Positions 1-5,066 are shown, counted from the stretch's first letter. The stretch: 5,066 nt of DNA from Chitinophagaceae bacterium (GCA_023251285.1 JAHEZB010000232.1:1-5066), one strand, 5' to 3'. Notes: generated by a model from the letters alone, not told the origin. Made by a program: numbers and translations.

Positions 1-6
1 ACAGCC

Positions 7-210
7 ATGTATCTTACCACGATACAAGGGGCGAAAACTTCAAAAGATATTGAAGAAAATTTTCCGATTTGGGCAGGAATTATTGCACTGATATTCATCA
101 TTTATGCTTTCATTTATTTTCGTAAAATATCTTTGTTGCAGCAGGAAAAGTATGTAATGCCGGAAGAAGATCCGAACGATTTTCACAACTGGATCACCAA
201 AGAATCTTAA
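7..210 (+). CDS. small single-pass membrane protein of unknown function, possibly 5'-truncated
   Basis: I do not recognise this protein. From the ATG at 7 it has 67 residues. The frame stays open to base 1, so the true start may lie upstream of the window. Residues about 20-38 form one hydrophobic segment (FPIWAGIIALIF onward) followed by the basic FRK, which suggests a single membrane helix with a cytoplasmic C-terminus by the positive-inside rule. The tail is polar and acidic (MPEEDPNDFHNWITKES). The stop lies only 9 bases before the cdsA ATG, so the two genes are probably cotranscribed. From memory, related genomes often have a small membrane protein just before cdsA, but I cannot confirm homology. 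An antisense frame over 40-309 is an unsupported shadow. The coding call is fairly likely; the start is uncertain. Confidence 0.6.
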   Translation: MYLTTIQGAKTSKDIEENFPIWAGIIALIFIIYAFIYFRKISLLQQEKYVMPEEDPNDFHNWITKES

Positions 211-219
211 AACTAAAGC

Positions 220-897
220 ATGGCTTTCGACACCAAAACTTTTAAAACACGTACACTTACCGCAATCATTTTTGTCATTGTAATGCTTATCGGGTTGTTG
301 TGGAATCAATGGAGTTTTATTATTTTATTTACCATCATTCATTTTGGCTGCTGGTTTGAATTTATTAAACTCTTAAAGAAAATTGATCCTGTAAATTATA
401 AACTAAAAAGCTTACTCGGCCTGCTTTACATCACACTTCCGATTGTTTTAATGATCATCATCAGAACAAATAATTTTAATGGCTTGAATGACAATTTTTT
501 AAAAATAGTTCCTTGCGGTATTGTTTTTTCTATCTGGATAAATGATACGATGGCATACATTGTCGGTTCTTTTATTGGCAAAACACCTTTGTCATCCATT
601 TCACCCAAAAAAACACGTGAAGGAACGATTGGTGGAATAATTCTCTGTGTAATGGTTATTACTTTAATCGGATATTTTACAAAATCTTATTCCGTAGCCG
701 ATTGGATATTTATCAGTTTATTTTGCGCTGTTTTTGGTACGCTCGGCGATTTATTGGAAAGTAAATTAAAGAGAATGGCAAATGTAAAAGATAGTGGTAC
801 ACTGATGCCCGGTCACGGAGGCTTTTTAGATCGTTTTGATTCGATGCTGGTTGCCATTCCTTTCGTATTTGTTTATTATTCTTTATTCATGAGTTAA
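220..897 (+). CDS. cdsA: phosphatidate cytidylyltransferase (CDP-diacylglycerol synthase)
   Basis: This integral membrane enzyme converts phosphatidic acid and CTP to CDP-diacylglycerol and pyrophosphate, the branch point of phospholipid synthesis. The C-terminal family signature is complete: S181-K-L-K-R185, K190-D191, then PGHGGFLDRFD at 197-207. D191, D204 and D207 are the conserved acidic positions expected to bind the metal pair. The upstream conserved block is also present: ND109T-x-AY113, G116/G120, and SPKKTREG at 128-135. Hydrophobic segments fall near residues 13-29, 31-49, 65-82, 96-116, 137-153, 158-178 and 208-224, about seven. At 225 residues it is short; family members are usually about 265-285 with around nine helices. 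The deficit seems to lie between residues 50 and 65, after the second helix. The frame is unbroken and the signatures are intact, so it is probably functional. The ATG at 220 lies 9 bases after the preceding stop, with no clear Shine-Dalgarno sequence. Psd follows, which fits phosphatidylethanolamine synthesis. Confidence 0.96.
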   Translation: MAFDTKTFKTRTLTAIIFVIVMLIGLLWNQWSFIILFTIIHFGCWFEFIKLLKKIDPVNYKLKSLLGLLYITLPIVLMIIIRTNNFNGLNDNFLKIVPCGIVFSIWINDTMAYIVGSFIGKTPLSSISPKKTREGTIGGIILCVMVITLIGYFTKSYSVADWIFISLFCAVFGTLGDLLESKLKRMANVKDSGTLMPGHGGFLDRFDSMLVAIPFVFVYYSLFMS

Positions 898-930
898 AGA
901 AATAAAAGGTTCTATCTCCCTCTCAATTTT

Positions 931-938
931 TATATTTG
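931..938 (+). promoter_or_regulatory. candidate Bacteroidota -7 promoter element before psd
   Basis: The octamer TATATTTG matches the Bacteroidota housekeeping -7 consensus TAnnTTTG exactly. It lies 16 bases before the psd ATG, so a transcript would have a leader of roughly 10 bases. No TTTG or TTG is present at the expected -33 distance (around 908-912), where the sequence is AAGGTTC. The -33 box is often poorly conserved in this phylum. Psd could therefore have its own promoter as well as read-through from cdsA, since no terminator is visible in 898-954. Confidence 0.45.
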
Positions 939-954
939 TAATTAAATTTAGTTG

Positions 955-1659
955 ATGAATATTCATAAAGAAGGTTACCGTACGATTGCCTTGTGCGCAT
1001 TGATTTTCGGCGCCGTTAATATTATTTTCTTTTTTTTCTTTAGCGCTACAATGCCAATAGTAGCGTGGCTTGTATTCAGCGTAAGCTTCATCATGCTGCT
1101 GTTTATTATTTCATTTTTCCGCTCTCCAAAAAGAAATTTTACGGTTGCTCATCATCAGGTAATTTGTCCGGCAGATGGCAAGGTAGTGGTGATAGAAGAG
1201 ATGACGGACGTAGAATATTTTAAAGATAAAAGATTGCAGGTTTCTATATTTATGAGTCCGGCAAATGTACATATCAACAGAATTCCAATGTCAGGAAAAG
1301 TGCAATACAGCCAGTATCACAAAGGAAAATACCTCGTTGCCTGGAGTCCAAAATCATCTACAGAAAATGAAAGGCATTCGGTAGTCATCAAAAGCGATAG
1401 CGCAGAAATCTTAGTAAAACAAATTGCCGGCGCTCTTGCCAAACGAATTGTAAATTATCTGAAAGTCGGGCAAAAAGTGGAGCAGGGCAGTGAAATGGGC
1501 TTCATAAAATTTGGTAGCCGCGTTGATGTTCTTCTTCCGGTTGGAACAGAATTAAATGTAAAATTAAATCAGCAGGTAAAAGGCGGCGTAACGGTTTTGG
1601 CGACCATTGATACGTTAATTCCTGTCGAAGAAGAAACCTTTCAGGAAGAAGAAAAATAG
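955..1659 (+). CDS. psd: phosphatidylserine decarboxylase, short (GS-site) type proenzyme
   Basis: This enzyme decarboxylates phosphatidylserine to phosphatidylethanolamine using a pyruvoyl group formed by self-cleavage. The cleavage site is G187-S188 in FIKFGSRVD (183-191), the GS form of the short bacterial/archaeal branch rather than the LGST form of the E. coli enzyme. Other conserved blocks are CPADGKVV with D74, SPANVHINR with H106 (residues 101-109), and the WSPKSSTENER stretch at 130-140. Two hydrophobic segments, about 11-30 and 33-54, anchor it in the inner membrane. Cleavage would give a beta chain of 187 residues and a small alpha chain of 47 residues. The tail is acidic (EEETFQEEEK). 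A TTG at 952 is in frame directly before the ATG at 955; I chose the ATG because the family usually begins MNIHxEGYRT. Its 234 residues are close to the normal length of about 215-230. It sits 57 bases after cdsA, a functional pair. Phosphatidylserine synthase is not in the window. Confidence 0.95.
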   Translation: MNIHKEGYRTIALCALIFGAVNIIFFFFFSATMPIVAWLVFSVSFIMLLFIISFFRSPKRNFTVAHHQVICPADGKVVVIEEMTDVEYFKDKRLQVSIFMSPANVHINRIPMSGKVQYSQYHKGKYLVAWSPKSSTENERHSVVIKSDSAEILVKQIAGALAKRIVNYLKVGQKVEQGSEMGFIKFGSRVDVLLPVGTELNVKLNQQVKGGVTVLATIDTLIPVEEETFQEEEK

Positions 1660-1705
1660 ATTTTTGTTTCCAGTAAATAAAGAGATAAGCAATATTTCTA
1701 TTTTC

Positions 1706-1732
1706 TTTGAGGAGCGAAATTGGCACCTCAAG
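1706..1732 (+). other. hairpin downstream of psd, function uncertain
   Basis: An inverted repeat pairs TTTGAGG (1706-1712) with CCTCAAG (1726-1732). The result is a 7-bp stem including one T-G pair around a 13-base loop; two further G-C pairs are possible inside the loop after an A-A mismatch. It lies 47 bases after the psd stop and just before a candidate promoter. No T-run follows it, so it is not a convincing intrinsic terminator. It could help stop or stabilise the psd transcript, or be chance. Confidence 0.3.
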
Positions 1733-1747
1733 TGATGTGGTTGCACA

Positions 1748-1755
1748 TATTTTTG
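1748..1755 (+). promoter_or_regulatory. candidate Bacteroidota -7 promoter element before the DinB-like gene
   Basis: TATTTTTG matches TAnnTTTG. The nearest upstream TTG (1720-1722) is 25 bases away, longer than the usual spacing of about 17-23, so the -33 box is doubtful. The leader to the ATG at 1822 would be about 60 bases. The last bases of the element overlap a 10-bp perfect palindrome, TTTTGCAAAA (1751-1760), which could be an operator or simply AT-rich symmetry. The rest of the 1660-1821 gap holds the hairpin at 1706-1732 and an AT-rich palindromic patch at 1790-1805, and nothing else I can name. Confidence 0.35.
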
Positions 1756-1821
1756 CAAAACAAGCGAATTGCCCTTAAGCACTAAATTTAATTTTAAAAT
1801 TTTAACCCTCAAATATTTTTT

Positions 1822-2343
1822 ATGCCATCAGAATATTTAGACAGCGTAATAAAAAGATTCCTAGTTTATAAAGCACTTGGCGATAAAACAATGGAACAAT
1901 TGGACGAAGAAAACCTGTTCTGGCAATACAATGATGCCAGCAACAGCATCGCCATCATTGTTCAGCACCTGTGGGGAAATATGCTTTCGCGCTGGACAAA
2001 TTTTCTGACAGAAGATGGTGAAAAAGAATGGCGCGAACGCGATGCTGAATTTGAAAAAGTAATCAACACAAAAGAAGAATTGATCATTAAATGGGATGAG
2101 GGGTGGGACTGTCTTTTTGCAACATTAAAATCGTTAACAGAGGATGATCTTAATAAAACCATTTACATCAGAAAGGAGCCACTGACTGTGATTGATGCAA
2201 TTAACAGGCAACTGGCGCATTATTCCTATCATGTCGGACAAATGGTTTATATCGGTAAGATGCAATTGAATCATCGTTGGATTTCTTTGTCCATTCCAAA
2301 GGGAAATTCCAAAGAATTTAATGATAAAATGATGGGAGCTTAA
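1822..2343 (+). CDS. DUF1572 / DinB-superfamily four-helix-bundle protein, putative metal-dependent
   Basis: The 173-residue protein resembles the DUF1572 branch of the DinB/YfiT-like superfamily. These small cytosolic four-helix bundles often bind a divalent metal through three histidines; some relatives are thiol or bacillithiol S-transferases. The candidate ligands are in the expected places: H49 in IVQHLWGNMLSRW on the second helix, and H133 and H137 in QLAHYSYHVGQMVYIGK on the last long helix. The N-terminus (EYLDSVIKRFLVYKALGDKTMEQL) and residues 82-105 are predicted helical and amphipathic. There is no signal peptide or membrane segment. The C-terminal SIPKGNSKEFN is typical of this branch. 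The ATG at 1822 gives the normal family length of about 150-175. A T-rich stretch, not a Shine-Dalgarno sequence, precedes it. No neighbour hints at a substrate. The family assignment is fairly sure; the specific function is unknown. Confidence 0.85.
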   Translation: MPSEYLDSVIKRFLVYKALGDKTMEQLDEENLFWQYNDASNSIAIIVQHLWGNMLSRWTNFLTEDGEKEWRERDAEFEKVINTKEELIIKWDEGWDCLFATLKSLTEDDLNKTIYIRKEPLTVIDAINRQLAHYSYHVGQMVYIGKMQLNHRWISLSIPKGNSKEFNDKMMGA

Positions 2344-2376
2344 TTAGCCAATTATCGCTTTGATATACGTTCTAAT

Positions 2377-2412
2377 AAACAAAGAAATAGTGCACATTTC
2401 TGTTTTGTTTTT
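2377..2412. terminator. candidate bidirectional terminator between convergent genes
   Basis: AAACAAAGAAAT (2377-2388) pairs imperfectly with ATTTCTGTTTTGTTT (2396-2410). The inner stem GAAAT/ATTTC is perfect, the outer AAACAAA pairs with TTTGTTT, and an unpaired bulge lies between them. The 7-base loop contains GTGCAC. The right arm ends in a T-rich run (TTTTGTTTTT) and the left arm is A-rich, so on the opposite strand it also reads as a stem plus T-rich tail. It lies in the 89-base gap between the convergent DinB-like and HAD genes, where a shared terminator is expected. The stem has low GC, so termination strength is uncertain. Confidence 0.5.
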
Positions 2413-2432
2413 GTAAACTTCTAAGTTCTAAA

Positions 2433-3128
2433 TTATAGAATACGTTCCAATTCTTTCAAATGTCGAATGATATAAGTTGGTTCTTCGCCGCAGGTTGCAT
2501 TAATATGATTTACAAAAACTGAATCCATTCCGGCATTCTTTGCGCCAAGAATATCTGCATTCAGGTTGTCCCCAATCATGATGCTTTCCTCGATTTTCCC
2601 ATTTGCTTTTTTCACTGCATATTCGAAGATTTCTTTTTTAGGTTTTACCGAATTAGAAATTTCTGAAGTAATAATATTCTTGAAATATTTAGTTAGTCCT
2701 GAACTTTCTAATTTGATTCTTTGTGTTTTTTCAAACCCATTAGTAATAAGGTGTAGGGAATACTTTTTTTCCATCAGATAATCTAAAATCTCGTAGGTAT
2801 ATTCAAACACTTTCTTTTTTGTGGGAAGGACTTCCAGAAAATATTCACTCATATCTTTCGCCAGTTTTTCATCAGCTATTTGAAAATCAAGGAGGGTGCG
2901 CCACATTCTTCTCCATTTCAATTCCTCAGTGGTAATATATCCTTTTTCGTAGCGGCTCCATAAGATCAGGTTATGATTCAGGTAAATCGAATAAAACTGG
3001 CTGAAGGGGCCGATAGCTTTGGATTCCAGCTTGAAAAAATCATACAATTCTGCAAGCGATTCTTCTGCGTTTGCATCGAAATCCCAAAGCGTATGATCAA
3101 GATCAAAAAAAAGGTGTTGGTATTTCAA
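2433..3128 (-). CDS. yjjG: HAD-superfamily hydrolase, YjjG-type pyrimidine nucleotidase
   Basis: This is a cytosolic phosphatase of the haloacid dehalogenase superfamily. YjjG-type members dephosphorylate nucleoside monophosphates, including non-canonical pyrimidine ones. All four motifs are present: I is D9-L-D11-H-T in FFDLDHTLWDF, II is T129 in LITNG, III is K162 in VKPKKEIFEY, and IV is GD187 with D192 in MIGDNLNADILGA. D9 would be the nucleophile. Residues about 17-105 are the helical cap, and FDLDHTLWDF with the GDNLNADILGA form is typical of the YjjG group. I place the start at a TTG (3128-3126), giving MKYQHLFFDLD and 231 residues, the usual length. The same frame stays open to an ATG at 3452, but that would add 108 residues with no family counterpart, lying antisense to the SDR gene. 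A run of eight T (coding strand) lies at codons 6-8. The gene converges with the DinB-like gene and is divergent from the SDR gene. Substrate is inferred by family only. Confidence 0.9.
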   Translation of the reverse strand: MKYQHLFFDLDHTLWDFDANAEESLAELYDFFKLESKAIGPFSQFYSIYLNHNLILWSRYEKGYITTEELKWRRMWRTLLDFQIADEKLAKDMSEYFLEVLPTKKKVFEYTYEILDYLMEKKYSLHLITNGFEKTQRIKLESSGLTKYFKNIITSEISNSVKPKKEIFEYAVKKANGKIEESIMIGDNLNADILGAKNAGMDSVFVNHINATCGEEPTYIIRHLKELERIL

Positions 3129-3161
3129 AGTTGTATTTTTAAAAATGTCGGCTTTAGAATT

Positions 3162-3169
3162 TAGATTTG
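3162..3169 (+). promoter_or_regulatory. candidate Bacteroidota -7 promoter element before the SDR gene
   Basis: TAGATTTG matches TAnnTTTG exactly and ends 26 bases before the SDR ATG at 3196, predicting a leader of about 20 bases. The only upstream TTG (3131-3133) is 28 bases away, too far for a standard -33 box. The element lies inside the 67-bp divergent gap shared with the HAD gene. I see no matching element in that gap for the minus-strand gene. Confidence 0.45.
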
Positions 3170-3195
3170 CTGTATTACAAAAACAACGAATTAAA

Positions 3196-3900
3196 ATGAA
3201 AAATATTGTAATTACCGGCGGAAGCAAAGGTATGGGAAAAGCAATGGCAGAGAAGTTTGCAGCGACAAAAAATAACATTTTCATTTGCTCGAGAAATAAA
3301 AAAGAACTGGCAAAAACAGCCGGCGAAATCAATAAAAAATATCCCGGTTCGGTTGAATATTTCAGTGCGGATCTTTCTCTTAAAAACGAAGTTTTAAAAT
3401 TTGCGGATTGGCTTTTAAAAAAAAATATTCCTATAGATGTTCTCATCAACAATGCGGGCAGCTTTGTTCCCGGAAGTGTTTATAATGAGCCTGATGGAAA
3501 TCTTGAAAAGATGATGGACGTGAATTTGTTCAGTGCCTATCATTTAACGCGCGCATTGCTTCCAAATATGATGAAAAACAAATCGGGTCATATTTTCAAT
3601 ATCTCTTCTATTGCCGCTTTAAAAGCATATAACAATGGAGGTTCCTACAGCATCAGCAAATTTGCAATGATGGGTTTCAGCATCAACCTGAGAGAAGAAA
3701 TGAAGCCATTCAATATAAAAGTTACCACTGTTTATCCGGGCGCTGTTTACACTTCATCGTGGGAAGGCGCGAATGTTTTACCGGAAAGAATTATGGAAGT
3801 AGAAGACATTGCCAATATGATATTTGCCGCATCTTCCTTATCGCCTCAGGCATGTGTTGAAGATATTGTTATCAGGCCTTTATTGGGCGATCTTCCTTAA
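3196..3900 (+). CDS. classical short-chain dehydrogenase/reductase (SDR family), substrate unknown
   Basis: A cytosolic NAD(P)-dependent oxidoreductase of 234 residues with a Rossmann fold. The cofactor loop is TGGSKGMG at 7-14 (TGxxxGxG), followed by S32-R33 after beta-2, which suggests NADP(H). D59 is the adenine-contact position and NNAG is at 85-88. The catalytic tetrad is complete: N110, S138, Y151 and K155 (YSISK). P181-G182 is the usual PG after beta-6. The C-terminus EDIVIRPLLGDLP resembles small SDRs near the YdfG/sepiapterin reductase and FabG-like groups, but this does not set the substrate. The frame opens at an ATG at 3145, 17 codons earlier; I prefer the ATG at 3196 because MKNIVITGG is the normal SDR start and the candidate promoter lies between the two. 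A run of nine A (3417-3425) occurs inside the gene. batD follows after 83 bases and probably has its own promoter. Confidence 0.92.
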   Translation: MKNIVITGGSKGMGKAMAEKFAATKNNIFICSRNKKELAKTAGEINKKYPGSVEYFSADLSLKNEVLKFADWLLKKNIPIDVLINNAGSFVPGSVYNEPDGNLEKMMDVNLFSAYHLTRALLPNMMKNKSGHIFNISSIAALKAYNNGGSYSISKFAMMGFSINLREEMKPFNIKVTTVYPGAVYTSSWEGANVLPERIMEVEDIANMIFAASSLSPQACVEDIVIRPLLGDLP

Positions 3901-3954
3901 ACGTTTTTTAACAGCTGCTCATTCTATTAACCTTTTTTTAAATTCAATTACGAG

Positions 3955-3962
3955 TATTTTTG
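3955..3962 (+). promoter_or_regulatory. candidate Bacteroidota -7 promoter element before batD
   Basis: TATTTTTG matches TAnnTTTG and ends 21 bases before the batD ATG at 3984, predicting a leader of about 15 bases. The -33 region (around 3931-3940) is a T-run without a clear TTTG or TTG. No convincing terminator hairpin is visible after the SDR stop (3901-3954), so read-through from the SDR gene is also possible. Confidence 0.45.
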
Positions 3963-3983
3963 TAACTCATCTTTGCTGAAGAA

Positions 3984-5066
3984 ATGATTACATTTTTACG
4001 ATCTTATTTAAAAAAAATACCGGCTTCATTTATTTTTCTTGCAGCAATCTTTTTTGCTCAATCCTCTTTTGCACAGGTAAAATTTTCGGTAGTTTGTCCT
4101 GATAAAAAAATCGGAAAAAGTGACTTGCTTCAGATTCAATTTAAAGTAGAAGGCGCGTCCAATGTCGATAATATCACCCCGCCTTCTTTTAATAATTTTA
4201 CCATTGTTTCGGGGCCGAATCAACAAAGAAGCGTTACAAATATCAATGGAAAAATAAACCAATCCGTTTCTATTGGTTTTTCATTGCAGCCAATGTCAAC
4301 CGGGAAATTTATCATCGGATCTGCCACTGCTGTAGCGGATGGAAATGATTATAAAACGAATCCGATAACCATTCAGGTGGTTGCCGGTTCTGTTGTTCAG
4401 CAAAATAACAGCAATCAAAATTCTTCACCGTTTCCCAATTTGAATTTCGATTTTCCTTCCGCTCCGGTCACTCATCAGTTTGATGACTACATTTTAAAAC
4501 CGGGAGAAAATGTCACTGAAAAAATTAAGAAAAATATTTTCTTAAACCTAGATGTCGATAAAAAAACCTGCTATGTTGGTGAACCAATTGTTGCAACTTA
4601 TAAACTTTACACCAGGCTTCCCTCTGAAACAACCGTTACAGATGCGCCTTCTTTTAATGGCTTTTCTGTAAGCGATATGGATGTGAATAATAATGCCGTT
4701 CTTGAAAAATATGACGGACGATTGTATAATGTTTACACGATGCGAAAGGTACAATTATATCCGTTGCAATCCGGTGATATTACGCTGGATCCGGTAGTGG
4801 CAGATAATAAAATAACTTTCATCAAATCGCAATACGCCAATTCACAACAGAGCGATCCCTTCTTCGATATGTTCGATAATATGGGACAGGCGGCGCTTCC
4901 GCCAGAGGCACAGATCGAGCAGAATGTAACGTTGAAATCTGTCCCGATTACGATTACCGTAAAGCCTTTGCCATTAGAAAATAAGCCGGCAGATTTCAGA
5001 GGCGCAGTCGGCGATTTTACCATCACTTCTTCTTTAGAAAAAAATCAGATCACTACAGATGATGCA
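3984..5066 (+). CDS. batD: BatD family protein, exported, 3'-truncated by the window edge
   Basis: Hand translation from the ATG at 3984 gives 361 codons without a stop up to the last base, so the C-terminus lies outside the window; full BatD proteins are about 550-620 residues. Residues 1-30 are a signal peptide: basic MITFLRSYLKK, a hydrophobic core (ASFIFLAAIFFA), and likely cleavage after SFA30 before Q31. The first beta-rich domain carries typical BatD blocks: PPSFNNFTIVSGPNQQ (66-81), a VNGK-like INGK, and FSLQPMSTGKFIIGSATA (99-116). An Asn/Gln/Ser/Pro-rich linker follows (138-165). A second, similar domain runs from about 184, with CYVGEPIVATYKLYTR (196-211) and FNGFSVSD, then KPADFRGAVGDF (334-345). 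The protein should act in the periplasm, usually anchored by a C-terminal helix not seen here. Bat proteins were linked to aerotolerance in Bacteroides; their molecular role is unsettled. An in-frame TAA at 3963-3965 rules out an earlier start. GAAGAA directly precedes the ATG. Confidence 0.93.
   Translation, partial: MITFLRSYLKKIPASFIFLAAIFFAQSSFAQVKFSVVCPDKKIGKSDLLQIQFKVEGASNVDNITPPSFNNFTIVSGPNQQRSVTNINGKINQSVSIGFSLQPMSTGKFIIGSATAVADGNDYKTNPITIQVVAGSVVQQNNSNQNSSPFPNLNFDFPSAPVTHQFDDYILKPGENVTEKIKKNIFLNLDVDKKTCYVGEPIVATYKLYTRLPSETTVTDAPSFNGFSVSDMDVNNNAVLEKYDGRLYNVYTMRKVQLYPLQSGDITLDPVVADNKITFIKSQYANSQQSDPFFDMFDNMGQAALPPEAQIEQNVTLKSVPITITVKPLPLENKPADFRGAVGDFTITSSLEKNQITTDDA

Noticed and set aside
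952..954. TTG as the psd start
   Set aside because: An ATG follows directly and gives the usual family N-terminus MNIHKEGYRT.
1502..1812. Minus-strand frames over the psd 3' end and following gap
   Set aside because: They overlap the Psd catalytic GS region antisense, show no domain, and are probably chance frames.
1660..1821. Riboswitch or small RNA in the longest intergenic gap
   Set aside because: Only one short hairpin and AT-rich palindromes are visible; I recognise no conserved riboswitch or RNA core.
3145..3195. Earlier in-frame ATG for the SDR gene, adding 17 residues
   Set aside because: The added residues precede the canonical MKNIVITGG start, and the ATG at 3145 is upstream of the candidate promoter element at 3162-3169.
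3225..3232. Minus-strand TAnnTTTG match (TACCTTTG) as the HAD promoter
   Set aside because: It lies within the SDR codons for the conserved GGSKGMG loop, which dictate those bases, and has no -33 partner at a normal distance; too weak to list as a feature.
3129..3452. N-terminal extension of the HAD protein up to an ATG at 3452
   Set aside because: It would put over 100 non-homologous residues before the first catalytic motif and overlaps the well-supported SDR gene on the other strand; the TTG at 3128 gives the family length.
4026..5026. Minus-strand open frames across batD (4026-4262, 4548-4754, 4733-5026)
   Set aside because: Their translations resemble no known family and they lie antisense to a clear BatD coding region with signal peptide and family motifs.
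1..5066. Mobile element, CRISPR array, defence system or tRNA
   Set aside because: No direct repeats with spacers, transposase or integrase motifs, defence domains or tRNA-like cloverleaf were seen; all genes belong to common families or are small membrane proteins.

Overview
The window looks like ordinary chromosomal core sequence from a member of the Bacteroidota. A relative of the Chitinophagaceae/Sphingobacteriia is plausible, but this is inferred from gene content and promoter style. The DNA is AT-rich, genes start without good Shine-Dalgarno sequences, four intergenic gaps carry the Bacteroidota-type -7 promoter element TAnnTTTG, and a BatD-family gene, typical of this phylum, is present.

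Layout. At the left end on the + strand are a small single-pass membrane protein (7-210, possibly cut off by the window edge), cdsA (220-897, CDP-diacylglycerol synthase) and psd (955-1659, phosphatidylserine decarboxylase, short soluble-domain type with a GS self-cleavage site). A DUF1572/DinB-like four-helix-bundle protein follows (1822-2343, +). It converges on a HAD hydrolase of the YjjG nucleotidase type (2433-3128, -), with a hairpin between them that could stop transcription from both sides. The HAD gene is divergent from a classical short-chain dehydrogenase (3196-3900, +) across only 67 bp. The right end holds the first 361 codons of batD (3984 to the window edge, +), which runs out of the window and so has no stop codon here.

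How the genes work together. CdsA makes CDP-diacylglycerol and Psd performs the last step of phosphatidylethanolamine synthesis. The intermediate enzyme, phosphatidylserine synthase, is not in the window. The DinB-like, HAD and SDR genes look like independent housekeeping or accessory enzymes with no visible shared pathway. BatD is an exported protein of the Bat (Bacteroides aerotolerance) group, but its usual partners (MoxR, DUF58, BatA/B/C) are not next to it on the upstream side.

I found no mobile element, CRISPR array, tRNA, rRNA, recognisable riboswitch or clearly novel system. The points most worth a second look are the unusually short CdsA, the likely TTG start of the HAD gene, batD standing apart from the upstream bat genes, and the repeated promoter element. 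No non-coding stretch exceeds 300 bases; the longest is 1660-1821.
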